Assembly (NCBI RefSeq): GCF_017883985.1
Contig: NZ_PRDG01000001.1
Coordinates: forward strand, 172,182 to 236,181
Reading direction: 5' to 3'
Source of the DNA: Streptococcus oricebi
GTDB taxonomy: Bacteria > Bacillota > Bacilli > Lactobacillales > Streptococcaceae
DNA: 64,000 bases
The notes under the pieces were generated by a model that saw only the letters and a program-made list of their open reading frames with translations, had not been told where the DNA came from and ran no database searches. Below are positions 47,260-56,226 of this stretch, piece by piece. The stretch's first letter is position 1. Each line of letters opens with the position of its first letter. A program made the translations under genes and the position numbers.

Positions 47260-47544
47260 TTATTCTTGGCTGGAACTAGAGTCACCATTTTCAGCTGAAC
47301 CTGACGAATCAGGAACCTCACCGTCTGCCGGGATTTGGACAACATTGCCATCTGGCATAGTGTATTCCTTGACTTCCTTACCATTGACAGTCTTGGTCTT
47401 GGTATCAATAGCATCTTTATTGATATCCACACTTTTTTCATTTTGGGCCTTACTATCAGCCTCTTTCTTCTGTCCACAAGCAGCCAGGACCAAACTAGAA
47501 GTTAAAAGGGCTAGGGTAAGAATACTTATTTTTTTTAGTTTCAT
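47260..47544 (-). CDS. Small lipoprotein upstream of the MacAB-like exporter
   Basis: Lipoprotein of 94 residues. The signal peptide MKKISILTLALL-type core ends in the lipobox LVLAAC (Cys 22-23 region). The mature part is charged and then Ser/Glu-rich, with a short YTMPDGNVVQIP motif and no recognised domain. It starts after AAAGGAGACCCATC. As the first gene of the exporter operon it may help capture or sense the substrate; this is inference from position only. Confidence 0.8.
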   Translation of the reverse strand: MKLKKISILTLALLTSSLVLAACGQKKEADSKAQNEKSVDINKDAIDTKTKTVNGKEVKEYTMPDGNVVQIPADGEVPDSSGSAENGDSSSSQE

Positions 47545-47642
47545 GATGGGTCTCCTTTATCATCTTTAAGAATAATTCTATTCTAACAAAGCCTTCTAAG
47601 ACCTTCCTACCCCCCATCTATTTTTTCTGTATTTTTTGAAAA

Positions 47643-47660
47643 ATGCTTGTTAACAAGCAT
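47643..47660. promoter_or_regulatory. Perfect 18-bp palindrome between exporter operon and lactonase
   Basis: ATGCTTGTTAACAAGCAT is perfect with no spacer. It lies in the divergent region, 26 nt upstream of the lactonase -10 box, as expected for a dimeric repressor or activator site. No regulator can be assigned. Confidence 0.5.
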
Positions 47661-47682
47661 GGAAACTCTTTCATCAATTTTA

Positions 47683-47691
47683 TGTTATAAT
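47683..47691 (+). promoter_or_regulatory. Extended -10 promoter of the lactonase gene
   Basis: TGTTATAAT is followed by a leader of about 23 nt with GTGAGGTGAATT before the ATG. Confidence 0.65.
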
Positions 47692-47720
47692 AAAAATAGT
47701 AAAATTTTGTGAGGTGAATT

Positions 47721-48734
47721 ATGACTCAAACTGTCTATTTTGGAACCTATACTCGCCGAAATTCCCAAGGAATTTACAAGGCAGACCTTGACCCTACAAG
47801 TGGCCACTTAAGCCAGCTGACCCTGGTCGCAGCAGAACCTAGTCCGACCTATCTAGCCTTTGACCAGGCAGGCCATCTCTACTCGGTCGGCTCCAAAGAC
47901 GGCCAAGGAGGAATTGTTGCCCTTGATCAAAAAGGACAGGTCATCAATCACCTTGTCTCAGAAGGTGCGCCTCTCTGCTATGTGGCAGTCGATGAAAAAC
48001 GCCAACTAGTCTACGGGGCTAACTACCATAAGGGACAGGTCCTGGTCTATCAAAAGCAGGCAGATGGCAGTTTGACCCTGGCTGACTCGGATACACATCA
48101 AGGTCATGGGCCTCACGAAAATCAAGCTTCAGCCCATGTGCATTTTAGCGATTTAACCCCCGACAACTACCTGATTACCTGTGACTTGGGGACTGATCAG
48201 GTCATCACCTACGATGTCAGCCCCGAAGGAAAGATTAGCAAACTCGGTAGCTACCAGGCTGCTCCTGGTGCAGGAGCCCGCCACATCGTTTTCCATCACT
48301 TTTTCAAGATGGCCTACCTTATCTGCGAATTAAATTCGACTATTGAGGTTTTGGCCTATGATGGCATGGGAGATTTTGAACACCTACAAACCATTTCTAC
48401 CCTACCAGAAGATTATACAGGACCTAATGGAACAGCTGCTCTTCGCCTTTCGGCTGATGGCCGCTTCCTCTACGGCTCTAACCGTGGCCATGATTCGATT
48501 GTTGTTTACAAGATTGTCGGAGACGGTATGCTGGAACTGGTCGAAATCGTTCCGACCCAAGGCAACAATCCCCGTGATTTCAATATCACACCCGACCAAA
48601 ACTACCTTATCGCTGTCCACCAAGACTCAGATAATGCCACCGTCTTTAAACGCAATCCAGAAACTGGCAAACTGACCGAGCTTTCCCACGACTTCTATGT
48701 CCCAGAAGCGGTTTGCGTGGCTTTTGAGAAATAA
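47721..48734 (+). CDS. Lactonase family protein (6-phosphogluconolactonase-like)
   Basis: Seven-bladed beta-propeller protein of 337 residues. Repeated blade motifs are visible (PSPTYLAFDQAGHLYSV, LRLSADGRFLYGSNRGHDSI, FNITPDQNYLIAVHQDSDN), and GARHIVFHH and GPNGTAALRLS are typical of the Pgl/YbhE lactonase family. It probably hydrolyses 6-phosphogluconolactone in the pentose-phosphate pathway; other lactones are possible. It is monocistronic. Confidence 0.88.
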   Translation: MTQTVYFGTYTRRNSQGIYKADLDPTSGHLSQLTLVAAEPSPTYLAFDQAGHLYSVGSKDGQGGIVALDQKGQVINHLVSEGAPLCYVAVDEKRQLVYGANYHKGQVLVYQKQADGSLTLADSDTHQGHGPHENQASAHVHFSDLTPDNYLITCDLGTDQVITYDVSPEGKISKLGSYQAAPGAGARHIVFHHFFKMAYLICELNSTIEVLAYDGMGDFEHLQTISTLPEDYTGPNGTAALRLSADGRFLYGSNRGHDSIVVYKIVGDGMLELVEIVPTQGNNPRDFNITPDQNYLIAVHQDSDNATVFKRNPETGKLTELSHDFYVPEAVCVAFEK

Positions 48735-48755
48735 CTAGCAAAAAAATCTTACCCG

Positions 48756-48774
48756 CCGTTAGCTTCGCTAGCGG
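48756..48774 (+). terminator. Terminator of the lactonase gene
   Basis: CCGTTAGC/GCTAGCGG form an 8-bp stem with a TTC loop, followed by TTTTCTTTTTT. Confidence 0.85.
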
Positions 48775-48806
48775 TTTTCTTTTTTCCAACTTAAAACCAT
48801 AATAAA

Positions 48807-48836
48807 AGAGACCGAGACAAAAAGTCTCCAGCCTCT
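48807..48836 (-). terminator. Candidate terminator of the traX-like gene
   Basis: AGAGGCTGGAGAC pairs imperfectly with GTCTCGGTCTCT on the minus strand, followed by TTTATT. The segment 48837-48960 next to it holds a CCTAGTTTT inverted pair and nothing else recognisable. Confidence 0.55.
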
Positions 48837-48960
48837 GTATTAGCAATGGATGGGACCTAGCTAAAAACTAGGCTATCCCTTGGGTGCCTAGTTTTGGCAA
48901 CCTCTAAGTGATGAAGGCGCTTCTTTGTAGAAGACCTCCTTCCCCACTTTTTTATCTCCC

Positions 48961-49755
48961 CTAACCCAAAAGAAGAACGGATAAGATATAAAGAAAGGCC
49001 AGATGACTAGGGTAAAAAATGTAGAAGAAGGACTTGCTGCCTGAACCTTTTTGGCCATTATAAAGAGCCATTGGCAAGGCCGCAAAAACCATCATCCATT
49101 GGAGGGAAATCGGATCTAGTAGATAGATGTAGACTGATAGAGCTACCAAACCCGCTAGTTGAAGCCAGCGATGCTTGCGGAAGATATAAAAGAAGAGCCC
49201 TAGGCCAACCATAATATAGCCTCCCTCAACTGTAAATAGACTGGGTATAAGTCCTAGTAAGATGGCCACAGGTCGAGCCAGCCAATAAGGCAAGAATTGG
49301 TAGACAGGTTGGTAGAGAAAGAAAAGACCAAAAGTCAAAAGAGGGAGCACAGCCAGCCCCAGGCCCTTAAAGAAAAGTTTAGCTTGACCCTTTTGAAAGG
49401 CCGCCCGCATCAAATCATAGGAGTAGATATAAAGCCCGGTCATAAAAAAGGTACCGAAGGCATTATTGGCCAGCATCATTCGGTCCGTCGGGAAAATGCT
49501 AGTTAGAAGCGCTGTTAGCAGAACCATGCCAGCATAAGCTAGATAAAGACGTTTCATATAGGCCTTACGATTACTAGTATAGTAAAAGGAGTCTGCCGCC
49601 AAAAAGAGAAAGATTGGAAAGACAATCCGCCCAAGCATGGTCAGCCAGGAGGGGGCACCAGCTGTCGCAAACATCTCATGGATATGGTCCAAGAACATAC
49701 AAAAAGCGGCCAAATATTTTAAATTAGATGCCGTAGCAAATTTTTTTACATTCAT
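48961..49755 (-). CDS. TraX family membrane protein
   Basis: Polytopic membrane protein of 264 residues with about eight helices, resembling TraX. The N-terminal KYLAAFCMFLDHIHEM segment with its DH pair, and GRIVFPIFLFLAADS, are the family signature. TraX of plasmid F N-acetylates pilin; chromosomal homologs in Gram-positives are uncharacterised acyltransferase-like proteins. I start at the ATG at 49755, spaced 8 nt from GAGG; ATG at 49761 is an alternative. Confidence 0.85.
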   Translation of the reverse strand: MNVKKFATASNLKYLAAFCMFLDHIHEMFATAGAPSWLTMLGRIVFPIFLFLAADSFYYTSNRKAYMKRLYLAYAGMVLLTALLTSIFPTDRMMLANNAFGTFFMTGLYIYSYDLMRAAFQKGQAKLFFKGLGLAVLPLLTFGLFFLYQPVYQFLPYWLARPVAILLGLIPSLFTVEGGYIMVGLGLFFYIFRKHRWLQLAGLVALSVYIYLLDPISLQWMMVFAALPMALYNGQKGSGSKSFFYIFYPSHLAFLYILSVLLLG

Positions 49756-49871
49756 TTTCATAACCTCGTTTAATTGATTTCCTAAAATTATTATAGGATA
49801 AATCTTATCAAACAACCATCGTTTCTGCTTACAGAAAAGGTTTTCAAAATGACAATTTTGTAAGTTTGAGA

Positions 49872-49908
49872 AAAAATAGCTCTAGTCAACTGAACTAGAG
49901 CTATTTTT
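49872..49908 (-). terminator. Terminator of the hxlR-type gene
   Basis: AAAAATAGCTCTAGT and ACTAGAGCTATTTTT form a 15-bp perfect stem, with T-runs on both strands. Confidence 0.9.
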
Positions 49909-49916
49909 AAAGACTG

Positions 49917-50246
49917 CTACTTATGCCCTTCCTGGTAGAATTTGCCCCAGTCATAGATGGCATAAATGATAGAACTCATGGACTGGCCCAAAACTGTCAA
50001 TTCATACTCAACCTTGGGTGGCACTTCTGGGTAAACTGTCCTCTTAACAAGACCAGCAGCCTCTAATTCTTTCAACTGCAGACTAAGACTCCTATGAGTG
50101 ATGCTAGGAATGAGCTTTTGTAATTGACTAAAACGTTTCTTACCATCCAGTAAACGGTAGATTAAAAGCCCCTTCCACTTGCCACCAATAAGTTTTAAGG
50201 TTGTCTCAACAGGGCATGGTTGATTTTGACATTTCTCTGATTTCAT
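49917..50246 (-). CDS. HxlR-family transcriptional regulator
   Basis: Winged-helix regulator of 109 residues. The N-terminal CPVETTLKLIGGKWKGLLIY and the recognition part ITHRSLSLQLKELEAAGLV are diagnostic. An early Cys pair (EKCQNQPC) may sense quinones or electrophiles, as in YodB/HypR. I start at the ATG at 50246, which follows AAGGGAAAGCA; upstream codons are AT-rich noise. It diverges from a nitroreductase gene, a classic regulator-target layout. Confidence 0.93.
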   Translation of the reverse strand: MKSEKCQNQPCPVETTLKLIGGKWKGLLIYRLLDGKKRFSQLQKLIPSITHRSLSLQLKELEAAGLVKRTVYPEVPPKVEYELTVLGQSMSSIIYAIYDWGKFYQEGHK

Positions 50247-50283
50247 TGCTTTCCCTTCAGTATAAAAAATATATCTAAGTAAC

Positions 50284-50306
50284 TTTTTATATATTATATA
50301 TAAAAA
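50284..50306. promoter_or_regulatory. Perfect 23-bp palindrome, candidate HxlR operator
   Basis: TTTTTATATAT-T-ATATATAAAAA has 11-bp arms without a mismatch. It lies between hxlR and the nitroreductase gene, 34 nt upstream of the nitroreductase -10 box, which fits binding by an HxlR dimer. AT-only palindromes also occur by chance. Confidence 0.6.
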
Positions 50307-50316
50307 ATTTGCCTTC

Positions 50317-50345
50317 TTCAAGAAAAAGAACAAGCATGTTATAAT
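50317..50345 (+). promoter_or_regulatory. Promoter of the nitroreductase gene
   Basis: TTCAAG (50317-50322) and TATAAT (50340-50345) are 17 bp apart, and the -10 is extended (TGTTATAAT). The ATG follows AAAGGAGGACTTAACC. Confidence 0.7.
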
Positions 50346-50378
50346 TTTATCAAATAAGAAATAAAGGAGGACTTAACC

Positions 50379-51044
50379 ATGTCCATTCAAGCTAATGAAA
50401 TACTTCAAGCATTTCACTTTCGTTATGCCTGCAAATCTTTTGATAGTCATAAAAAAATTCCAGAACATGAATTCCAAGCAATTCTAGAGGCGGGACGACT
50501 TTCACCTAGTTCTTTTGGCTTTGAACCCTGGCAATTTTTAGTCATAGAGAACCAAGACTTAAAAAATGACCTCTTTCCTCTTGCTTGGGGTGCTCAAAAT
50601 AGCTTAAGAGGAGCAAGCCATTTCCTAATTATCCTTTCCCGTAAGGCTTCTGATATGATTTATCATTCAGACTTTATTGACCAGATGATGAACCAGGTAC
50701 AAAAACTACCCCAACAAGTCGTCATCAATAAAAGAAAAGCCTTTGAAAACTTCCAAAAGGAGGATTTTAAGTTACTTGAAAACGAACAAAAATTGGAGGA
50801 TTGGGCTTCAAAGCAGACCTATATTGCCCTAGGAAATATGCTGACTGTTGCTGCTCTCCTAAAAATCGATTCTTGTCCCATCGAAGGATTCAACCAAGAA
50901 AAAGTCGAGCAACTTTTAACTGAGAGAGGCATTTTAGATAGCAAGCACTTCAAAGTATCTCTGATGGCAGGCTTTGGCTATCGCGCTGAAACACCTAGTC
51001 CTAAAACCCGTCAGACTAGCCAGGCAGTTATTCGATATATCTAG
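50379..51044 (+). CDS. Nitroreductase family NAD(P)H-dependent oxidoreductase
   Basis: FMN-dependent reductase of 221 residues. The FMN-binding start FHFRYACKSFD has the conserved Arg, and then LEAGRLSPSSFGFEPWQFLV, a central YIALGNMLTVAALLKIDSCP and a C-terminal GFGYRAETPSPKTRQ follow, all of the NfsB/YfkO type. It probably reduces quinones or nitro compounds. Regulation by the divergent HxlR protein is likely, so it may be induced by electrophiles. Confidence 0.92.
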   Translation: MSIQANEILQAFHFRYACKSFDSHKKIPEHEFQAILEAGRLSPSSFGFEPWQFLVIENQDLKNDLFPLAWGAQNSLRGASHFLIILSRKASDMIYHSDFIDQMMNQVQKLPQQVVINKRKAFENFQKEDFKLLENEQKLEDWASKQTYIALGNMLTVAALLKIDSCPIEGFNQEKVEQLLTERGILDSKHFKVSLMAGFGYRAETPSPKTRQTSQAVIRYI

Positions 51045-51050
51045 CAAAAC

Positions 51051-51077
51051 AAAAATGGTCTATCAAGGACCATTTTT
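51051..51077 (+). terminator. Terminator of the nitroreductase gene
   Basis: AAAAATGGTC pairs with GACCATTTTTT around a 7-nt loop, and the T-run closes it. Confidence 0.85.
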
Positions 51078-51140
51078 TAGTTATCAAATCGGATTTTTTC
51101 ATTTCTATTAGAATAAATCCATCACACCTATATATTGAGG

Positions 51141-51554
51141 CTATTTTAACAACTTAGATAAAGCTGGGCTTATCATCATGCACCCCTTCCAACCCCAATA
51201 TATTCGGTGCCTACTAATCAACCCTTCTTCAATTTCCATAACTTCAAGAATATCAATTTGTTCACCGTCATCTGTCATCCTTGGATATTCCCACATCAAA
51301 ATCTTTCCATTCGTTAAATACTCACCCGTCCGAAACCACTTTACCAATTCATTGGGACGACGTTTAGTGCCTTCTTCTAAAAAATGACGAATAGCAGCTT
51401 TTCCTTCCAAAACGCCGTTTTCTATATCCAGAATAGCTGGTACCAAAGGACTCTCAAAAATAGCCTCCTCTGCATATAATGCAATCAGTGCTTCTGTATC
51501 CTTTCCCTTAGCATATTCATGCCATTTTTCATAAATTTCTTGAATCGTATGCAT
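51141..51554 (-). CDS. NTF2-like (SnoaL-type) protein
   Basis: Small alpha+beta cone protein of 137 residues. IYEKWHEYAKGKDTEALIAL followed by YAEEAIFESPL and the end RHRIYWGWKG fit the SnoaL-like NTF2 superfamily. Members are isomerases, hydrolases or binding proteins, and no catalytic role can be read here. The start at 51554 follows GAGGTGATAAAG; an upstream in-frame GTG lies inside that ribosome site. Confidence 0.8.
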   Translation of the reverse strand: MHTIQEIYEKWHEYAKGKDTEALIALYAEEAIFESPLVPAILDIENGVLEGKAAIRHFLEEGTKRRPNELVKWFRTGEYLTNGKILMWEYPRMTDDGEQIDILEVMEIEEGLISRHRIYWGWKGCMMISPALSKLLK

Positions 51555-51586
51555 CTTTATCACCTCAATCCACTTTTTACACTGGC

Positions 51587-51619
51587 AAAAAATCGACTAG
51601 CCTAGGCTAATCGATTTTT
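51587..51619 (-). terminator. Terminator of eno
   Basis: AAAAATCGATTAGCC/GGCTAGTCGATTTTTT form a long stem on the minus strand. Confidence 0.9.
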
Positions 51620-51634
51620 CTTTAGACTGATGTC

Positions 51635-52942
<1,308 letters not shown>

Positions 52943-52977
52943 TTACTCTCCTTTGAGTTAAATTTATTTACTCTCAT

Positions 52978-53006
52978 ATCATAACCTAAAAACGCTTTTT
53001 TTTCAA
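52978..53006 (-). promoter_or_regulatory. Promoter of eno
   Basis: TTGAAA (53006-53001) and TATGAT (52983-52978) are 17 bp apart on the minus strand. The leader includes AAAGGAGAGTAAG before the ATG. Confidence 0.8.
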
Positions 53007-53048
53007 GAAAAAATAGGCTCTTTGACTGTTTTTTTCTCTCCCTTTTAC

Positions 53049-53062
53049 AGCAAACGCTTTCA
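53049..53062 (-). promoter_or_regulatory. cre-like site upstream of eno
   Basis: TGAAAGCGTTTGCT resembles the CcpA catabolite-response element (TGWAANCGNTNWCA, 12 of 14). It lies about 45 bp upstream of the eno -35, a position that would suit activation by CcpA. Confidence 0.45.
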
Positions 53063-53110
53063 TTCCTCTTCTTCTCCTCTCATTAGCAAAAAGTAGGGAG
53101 AGGCCCAATC

Positions 53111-53139
53111 TTGGTTATTTAGATCTTTTATGCTATACT
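53111..53139 (+). promoter_or_regulatory. Promoter placing the DUF1694 transcript start at its ATG
   Basis: TTGGTT (53111-53116), a 17-bp spacer, then TATACT (53134-53139) with an extended TGC. The +1 falls on 53146, the A of the ATG. Confidence 0.75.
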
Positions 53140-53145
53140 TAAAGC

Positions 53146-53598
53146 ATGACGGACTTAAATCAAACCATTATAAAAAAAGCTCAGGGAAATCTCAAATTAA
53201 AGCCCGATGAGCAAAGAAAATATCTGGAAACCTTTGCCGAACGGGTCATTGCAAGTGTTGCCCTGGAAGAAATCGGAAACCCACTTTTAAAGGCCCACTT
53301 TAGGGAAATTCTGACTCGGATTCAGACTCAATATCAGCCAATTTGGCTCAAAATTTCTCCCCAAGTAGACAGCAGTTTACAGATTTTTTATATGAAAATT
53401 GCCAGGGACTTGGGTTCTGACGTCACTATTGTCTCCAGCAATTGCCAGCACTCCCCTTTCGGTCTAATCATCCATACCGACCAGCCGGTAGTCTCTGAAA
53501 ACAAGGATTTATTTACCCAGTACCCCGACTTGCTCCAAGACAAGACCCCAGAAAAAAAGACCCAAAAACAATCTTTTTGGAAAAAGCTTTTTCAATAA
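53146..53598 (+). CDS. DUF1694 (YueI family) protein
   Basis: Cytoplasmic protein of 150 residues resembling the YueI/DUF1694 family. RKYLETFAERVIASVALEEI and the Lys-rich start fit it, and the C-terminus is a Lys/Gln tail. The family fold resembles L7Ae-type RNA-binding proteins, so RNA binding is possible but unproven. No Shine-Dalgarno sequence precedes the ATG and the promoter suggests a leaderless mRNA. It is divergent from eno. Confidence 0.8.
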   Translation: MTDLNQTIIKKAQGNLKLKPDEQRKYLETFAERVIASVALEEIGNPLLKAHFREILTRIQTQYQPIWLKISPQVDSSLQIFYMKIARDLGSDVTIVSSNCQHSPFGLIIHTDQPVVSENKDLFTQYPDLLQDKTPEKKTQKQSFWKKLFQ

Positions 53599-53642
53599 TG
53601 ACAAATCTTGAAAAACTCTGGGCTTTTTCTAGCATTATGAAG

Positions 53643-53657
53643 GACCACAATTTGTGG
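53643..53657. repeat. 15-nt palindrome in the DUF1694/membrane-gene gap
   Basis: ACCACAA-T-TTGTGGT. The rest of this 217-nt gap (53599-53815) is AT-rich and shows no gene; AAAGGAGAATGTCAG... supplies the ribosome site of the next gene. Confidence 0.4.
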
Positions 53658-53815
53658 TTAAACCTATCTGTGAATTGACGACCTAGTTTTCTATGAACAC
53701 CCTTAGGATTTAGTCTAGAACAATTTTTATATTCTATCTAGTTTAGTATAAAGCCTTCAAATTTTAAATTTGTAATTAAAATTTTTTATATTTTGCGAAA
53801 GGAGAATGTCAGTTT

Positions 53816-54190
53816 ATGTTTTCAATACTAGGTGCAGTAATATTTGGACTTATAGCAACTATGACCGTTCTTGTTGCTTGCGGTTTGCCCTTGGGCGAAT
53901 TTACCATGGGTGGACAACATAAAATCCTACCTAAGAAATTTAGAGTTGCAGCAATCATTTCGGTGCTTATCCAAATTTTTGCAATGATTATTATTTTACA
54001 AGCCGGAGGTTTTATTCCCCTGTGGTTGTCTTTTACGGTCACTAAATATATTTGTTTCTTCTTTGCCTTTTACCTGTCTTTGAATACGATTATGAACATG
54101 ATTTCAAAAAGTAGGAAAGAAAAATATGTGATGACTCCACTTTCATTTATAGCCGCGATATGCTTTTGGATAACGGCATTTCAGATGTAG
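53816..54190 (+). CDS. Small four-helix membrane protein, unknown
   Basis: Hydrophobic protein of 124 residues with four predicted helices (about 4-24, 45-62, 67-90 and 104-122). The loop PLGEFTMGGQHKILPKKFR between helices one and two is the most distinctive part. I do not recognise a family function. It starts after AAAGGAGAATGTCAGTTT and ends at a bidirectional terminator. Confidence 0.7.
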   Translation: MFSILGAVIFGLIATMTVLVACGLPLGEFTMGGQHKILPKKFRVAAIISVLIQIFAMIIILQAGGFIPLWLSFTVTKYICFFFAFYLSLNTIMNMISKSRKEKYVMTPLSFIAAICFWITAFQM

Positions 54191-54265
54191 TAGGTAAAAT
54201 GAGGATAAGCTACGGTGCAGCAAACCGGAATTTGGGAATATTTATTATAAGATAAATTGTAAGAA

Positions 54266-54292
54266 AAAGGTTGGGCTTTGTTCCCAACCTTT
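54266..54292. terminator. Bidirectional terminator
   Basis: AAAGGTTGGG pairs with CCCAACCTTT. It lies between the convergent membrane-protein gene and glycerate kinase gene and overlaps the glycerate kinase stop. Confidence 0.85.
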
Positions 54293-55409
54293 ATTTTATA
54301 CTTCCTAAATGCAGTAAATTCCCGATATTTCGTGCTGTGCGAATGAGATTTTGTTGGCTGGCCGCAAAGGTTGCAGCCTCATTACCCAAGTCTGGGATAA
54401 TGGGAAAAGCCGCTACTATATTTTCTAGAGGAAAGGAAGGCAAATCAGCCGCAAGACTGCCACAAATAGCGATAACGGGTGTCCCTTGAGGCGTTCGTCG
54501 AGCGACACCGATAGGAGTTTTCCCCGCCAGACTTTGACGGTCCAAGCGGCCTTCACCCACAATCACTAGGTCAGCTACTGCTACTCTCTGGTCAAACCCT
54601 AATAAATCTAGACAAGTGTCAATGCCAGAAACAATTTGCCCGCCGGCAAAAGTGACTAAGGCTGCCGCCAGACCGCCACCAGCTCCGGCTCCTGCTACAG
54701 AAAAAATCGCTGGATTGGCCATTTGGTAGAAGTTCTCCATGGCCTGGTCAACCTCTCTAAACTGGCTCTCAGACAAACCTTTTTGGCCGGCAAAGACAAA
54801 GGTCGCCCCTTTAGGTCCACAGAGTGGATTTGTCACATCGGTCAATACCGAAATCTGGAGATTTTTAATGCTTGCTGGCACTTTCTGGTCCGAAATAAAG
54901 GCGACTTTGCCTAGAGAAGCACCAATGGCTGGTAGCAGTTCTTGGTCTTGGTCGAAAAATTCATAACCCAAACCCGCCGCTAGACCAAGGCCACCATCAT
55001 TGGTTGCTGAGCCACCCAGTCCTAGATAAAGCTTTTTGAAGCCCTGGCTGGCCAAAAAGCGAATCAGCTCTCCTAGCCCCCTGGTTTGCAGTTCCAGGGG
55101 CTTTCTCTTAGCTTGGGGAATAGAGGCTAAGCCTACTAAGTCAGCCATTTCAAGAAGGGCCGTCTCTTGCTTATGGTAATAGGTGAGCATAAAATCCTGA
55201 CCCCAAGGGCCGGTCACCTGTTTCTCTGTTTTTTTAAAGCCCTTAGCCTGGGCCAAGATAGCCATGGTTCCCTCACCACCGTCCCCCAGAGGCAGCAAAT
55301 CAAAGGTTGCCTGGGGCAGGGCTACCGCAAAACCCTCTTTTAGGGCCTGGGCTACTTCTGGAGCTCCAAGACTGCCCTTGAAAGAATCGGGCGCAATCAA
55401 AATATGCAT
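54291..55409 (-). CDS. glxK: Glycerate kinase
   Basis: GarK/GlxK-type kinase of 372 residues that phosphorylates D-glycerate and feeds glycolysis. MHILIAPDSFKGSLGAPEVA at the start, PLGDGGEGTM, YLGLGGSATNDGGLGLAAGLG and VVGEGRLDRQS-like segments (seen as VIVGEGRLDRQSLAGKTP) are diagnostic. It follows serB by 9 nt, so both are in one unit; serine/glycerate metabolism links them. Confidence 0.95.
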   Translation of the reverse strand: MHILIAPDSFKGSLGAPEVAQALKEGFAVALPQATFDLLPLGDGGEGTMAILAQAKGFKKTEKQVTGPWGQDFMLTYYHKQETALLEMADLVGLASIPQAKRKPLELQTRGLGELIRFLASQGFKKLYLGLGGSATNDGGLGLAAGLGYEFFDQDQELLPAIGASLGKVAFISDQKVPASIKNLQISVLTDVTNPLCGPKGATFVFAGQKGLSESQFREVDQAMENFYQMANPAIFSVAGAGAGGGLAAALVTFAGGQIVSGIDTCLDLLGFDQRVAVADLVIVGEGRLDRQSLAGKTPIGVARRTPQGTPVIAICGSLAADLPSFPLENIVAAFPIIPDLGNEAATFAASQQNLIRTARNIGNLLHLGSIK

Positions 55410-55418
55410 GGCTTGCCT

Positions 55419-56057
55419 CTATCTATCTAAAATAGTTAAAACCTGGGTCAGGTCGGGAACGTCAATCTGATAAGATGCTTGCTCACGCACTACCGGTTTG
55501 GCATTAAAAGCAATTCCTACTCCGGCTGCCTGAATCATCAAGAGATCATTAGCACCATCACCAACTGCAACAGTCTGGGACAAGTCCAGTTCATTTTCCT
55601 GGGCCCACTTTTCTAGCATGGCTTTTTTAACCTCCTTAGTCACAATGTCACCCAGCAAGCGACCGGTTAGTAGACCCTCTTTTACTTCCAAGCGATTGGC
55701 CTTGACATAGTCTAAATTGAGCTCCTCGGCCAGACGATCAACTGTCTCATGAAAACCGCCTGAAACCAAACCAATCTTAAAACCTCGCTCTTTAAGCTCA
55801 GCAATCATCTCTCTGGCACCCGGCGTTAGATGAAGGTCTGGATAGATGTCCTCAAAAATTGTCTGGGGAAGCCCCTTGAGCAAGGCCACCCGCTGACGCA
55901 GGGCAGCCTCAAAATCCAAGTCTCCCCGCATGGCAGCCTCGGTAATTTCAGCCACCTGCTGGCCCAGACCTGCCCTGGCTCCTAATAAATCAATTCCTTC
56001 CTCCTGAATCAGGGTGCTATCCACATCCATCAAGAGTAAACCCTTTACCTGTCTCAT
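55419..56057 (-). CDS. serB: Phosphoserine phosphatase
   Basis: HAD-superfamily enzyme of 212 residues for the last step of serine synthesis. MDVDSTLIQEEGIDLL holds the nucleophile Asp and acid/base Asp, SGGFHETV is motif II, and VGDGANDLLMI is motif IV. The length matches the Gram-positive SerB without an ACT domain. It is the first gene of the unit with glxK. Confidence 0.96.
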   Translation of the reverse strand: MRQVKGLLLMDVDSTLIQEEGIDLLGARAGLGQQVAEITEAAMRGDLDFEAALRQRVALLKGLPQTIFEDIYPDLHLTPGAREMIAELKERGFKIGLVSGGFHETVDRLAEELNLDYVKANRLEVKEGLLTGRLLGDIVTKEVKKAMLEKWAQENELDLSQTVAVGDGANDLLMIQAAGVGIAFNAKPVVREQASYQIDVPDLTQVLTILDR

Positions 56058-56085
56058 ATCTAATCCTTTCTGACACTTTGCTTGT

Positions 56086-56114
56086 ATTATACAAGAATTT
56101 TATCTGTAAAACAA
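56086..56114 (-). promoter_or_regulatory. Promoter of serB-glxK
   Basis: TTGTTT (56114-56109) and TATAAT (56091-56086) are 17 bp apart on the minus strand. The -10 sits in a palindrome, CTTGTAT-T-ATACAAG, that could be an operator. Confidence 0.7.
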
Positions 56115-56201
56115 GTCGGCCAAGCATGAATGCAAGGCCAAAGCAAGTGCTTGCCTTGCCCGATTTAAGCCCTTTGGCTTACTTAGAAGTAAACTAAAAA
56201 T

Positions 56202-56226
56202 AAAAAGTAGGGCTAGCCTACTTTTT
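56202..56226 (-). terminator. Terminator of ezrA
   Basis: AAAAAGTAGG/CCTACTTTTT with a CTAG-type loop, followed by ATTTTT on the minus strand. It overlaps the last codon of ezrA. Confidence 0.85.

Noticed and set aside
53599..53815. Remnant of a transposase or a short gene
   Set aside because: A 27-codon frame starting at 53598 has no ribosome site and no recognisable similarity that I can support.
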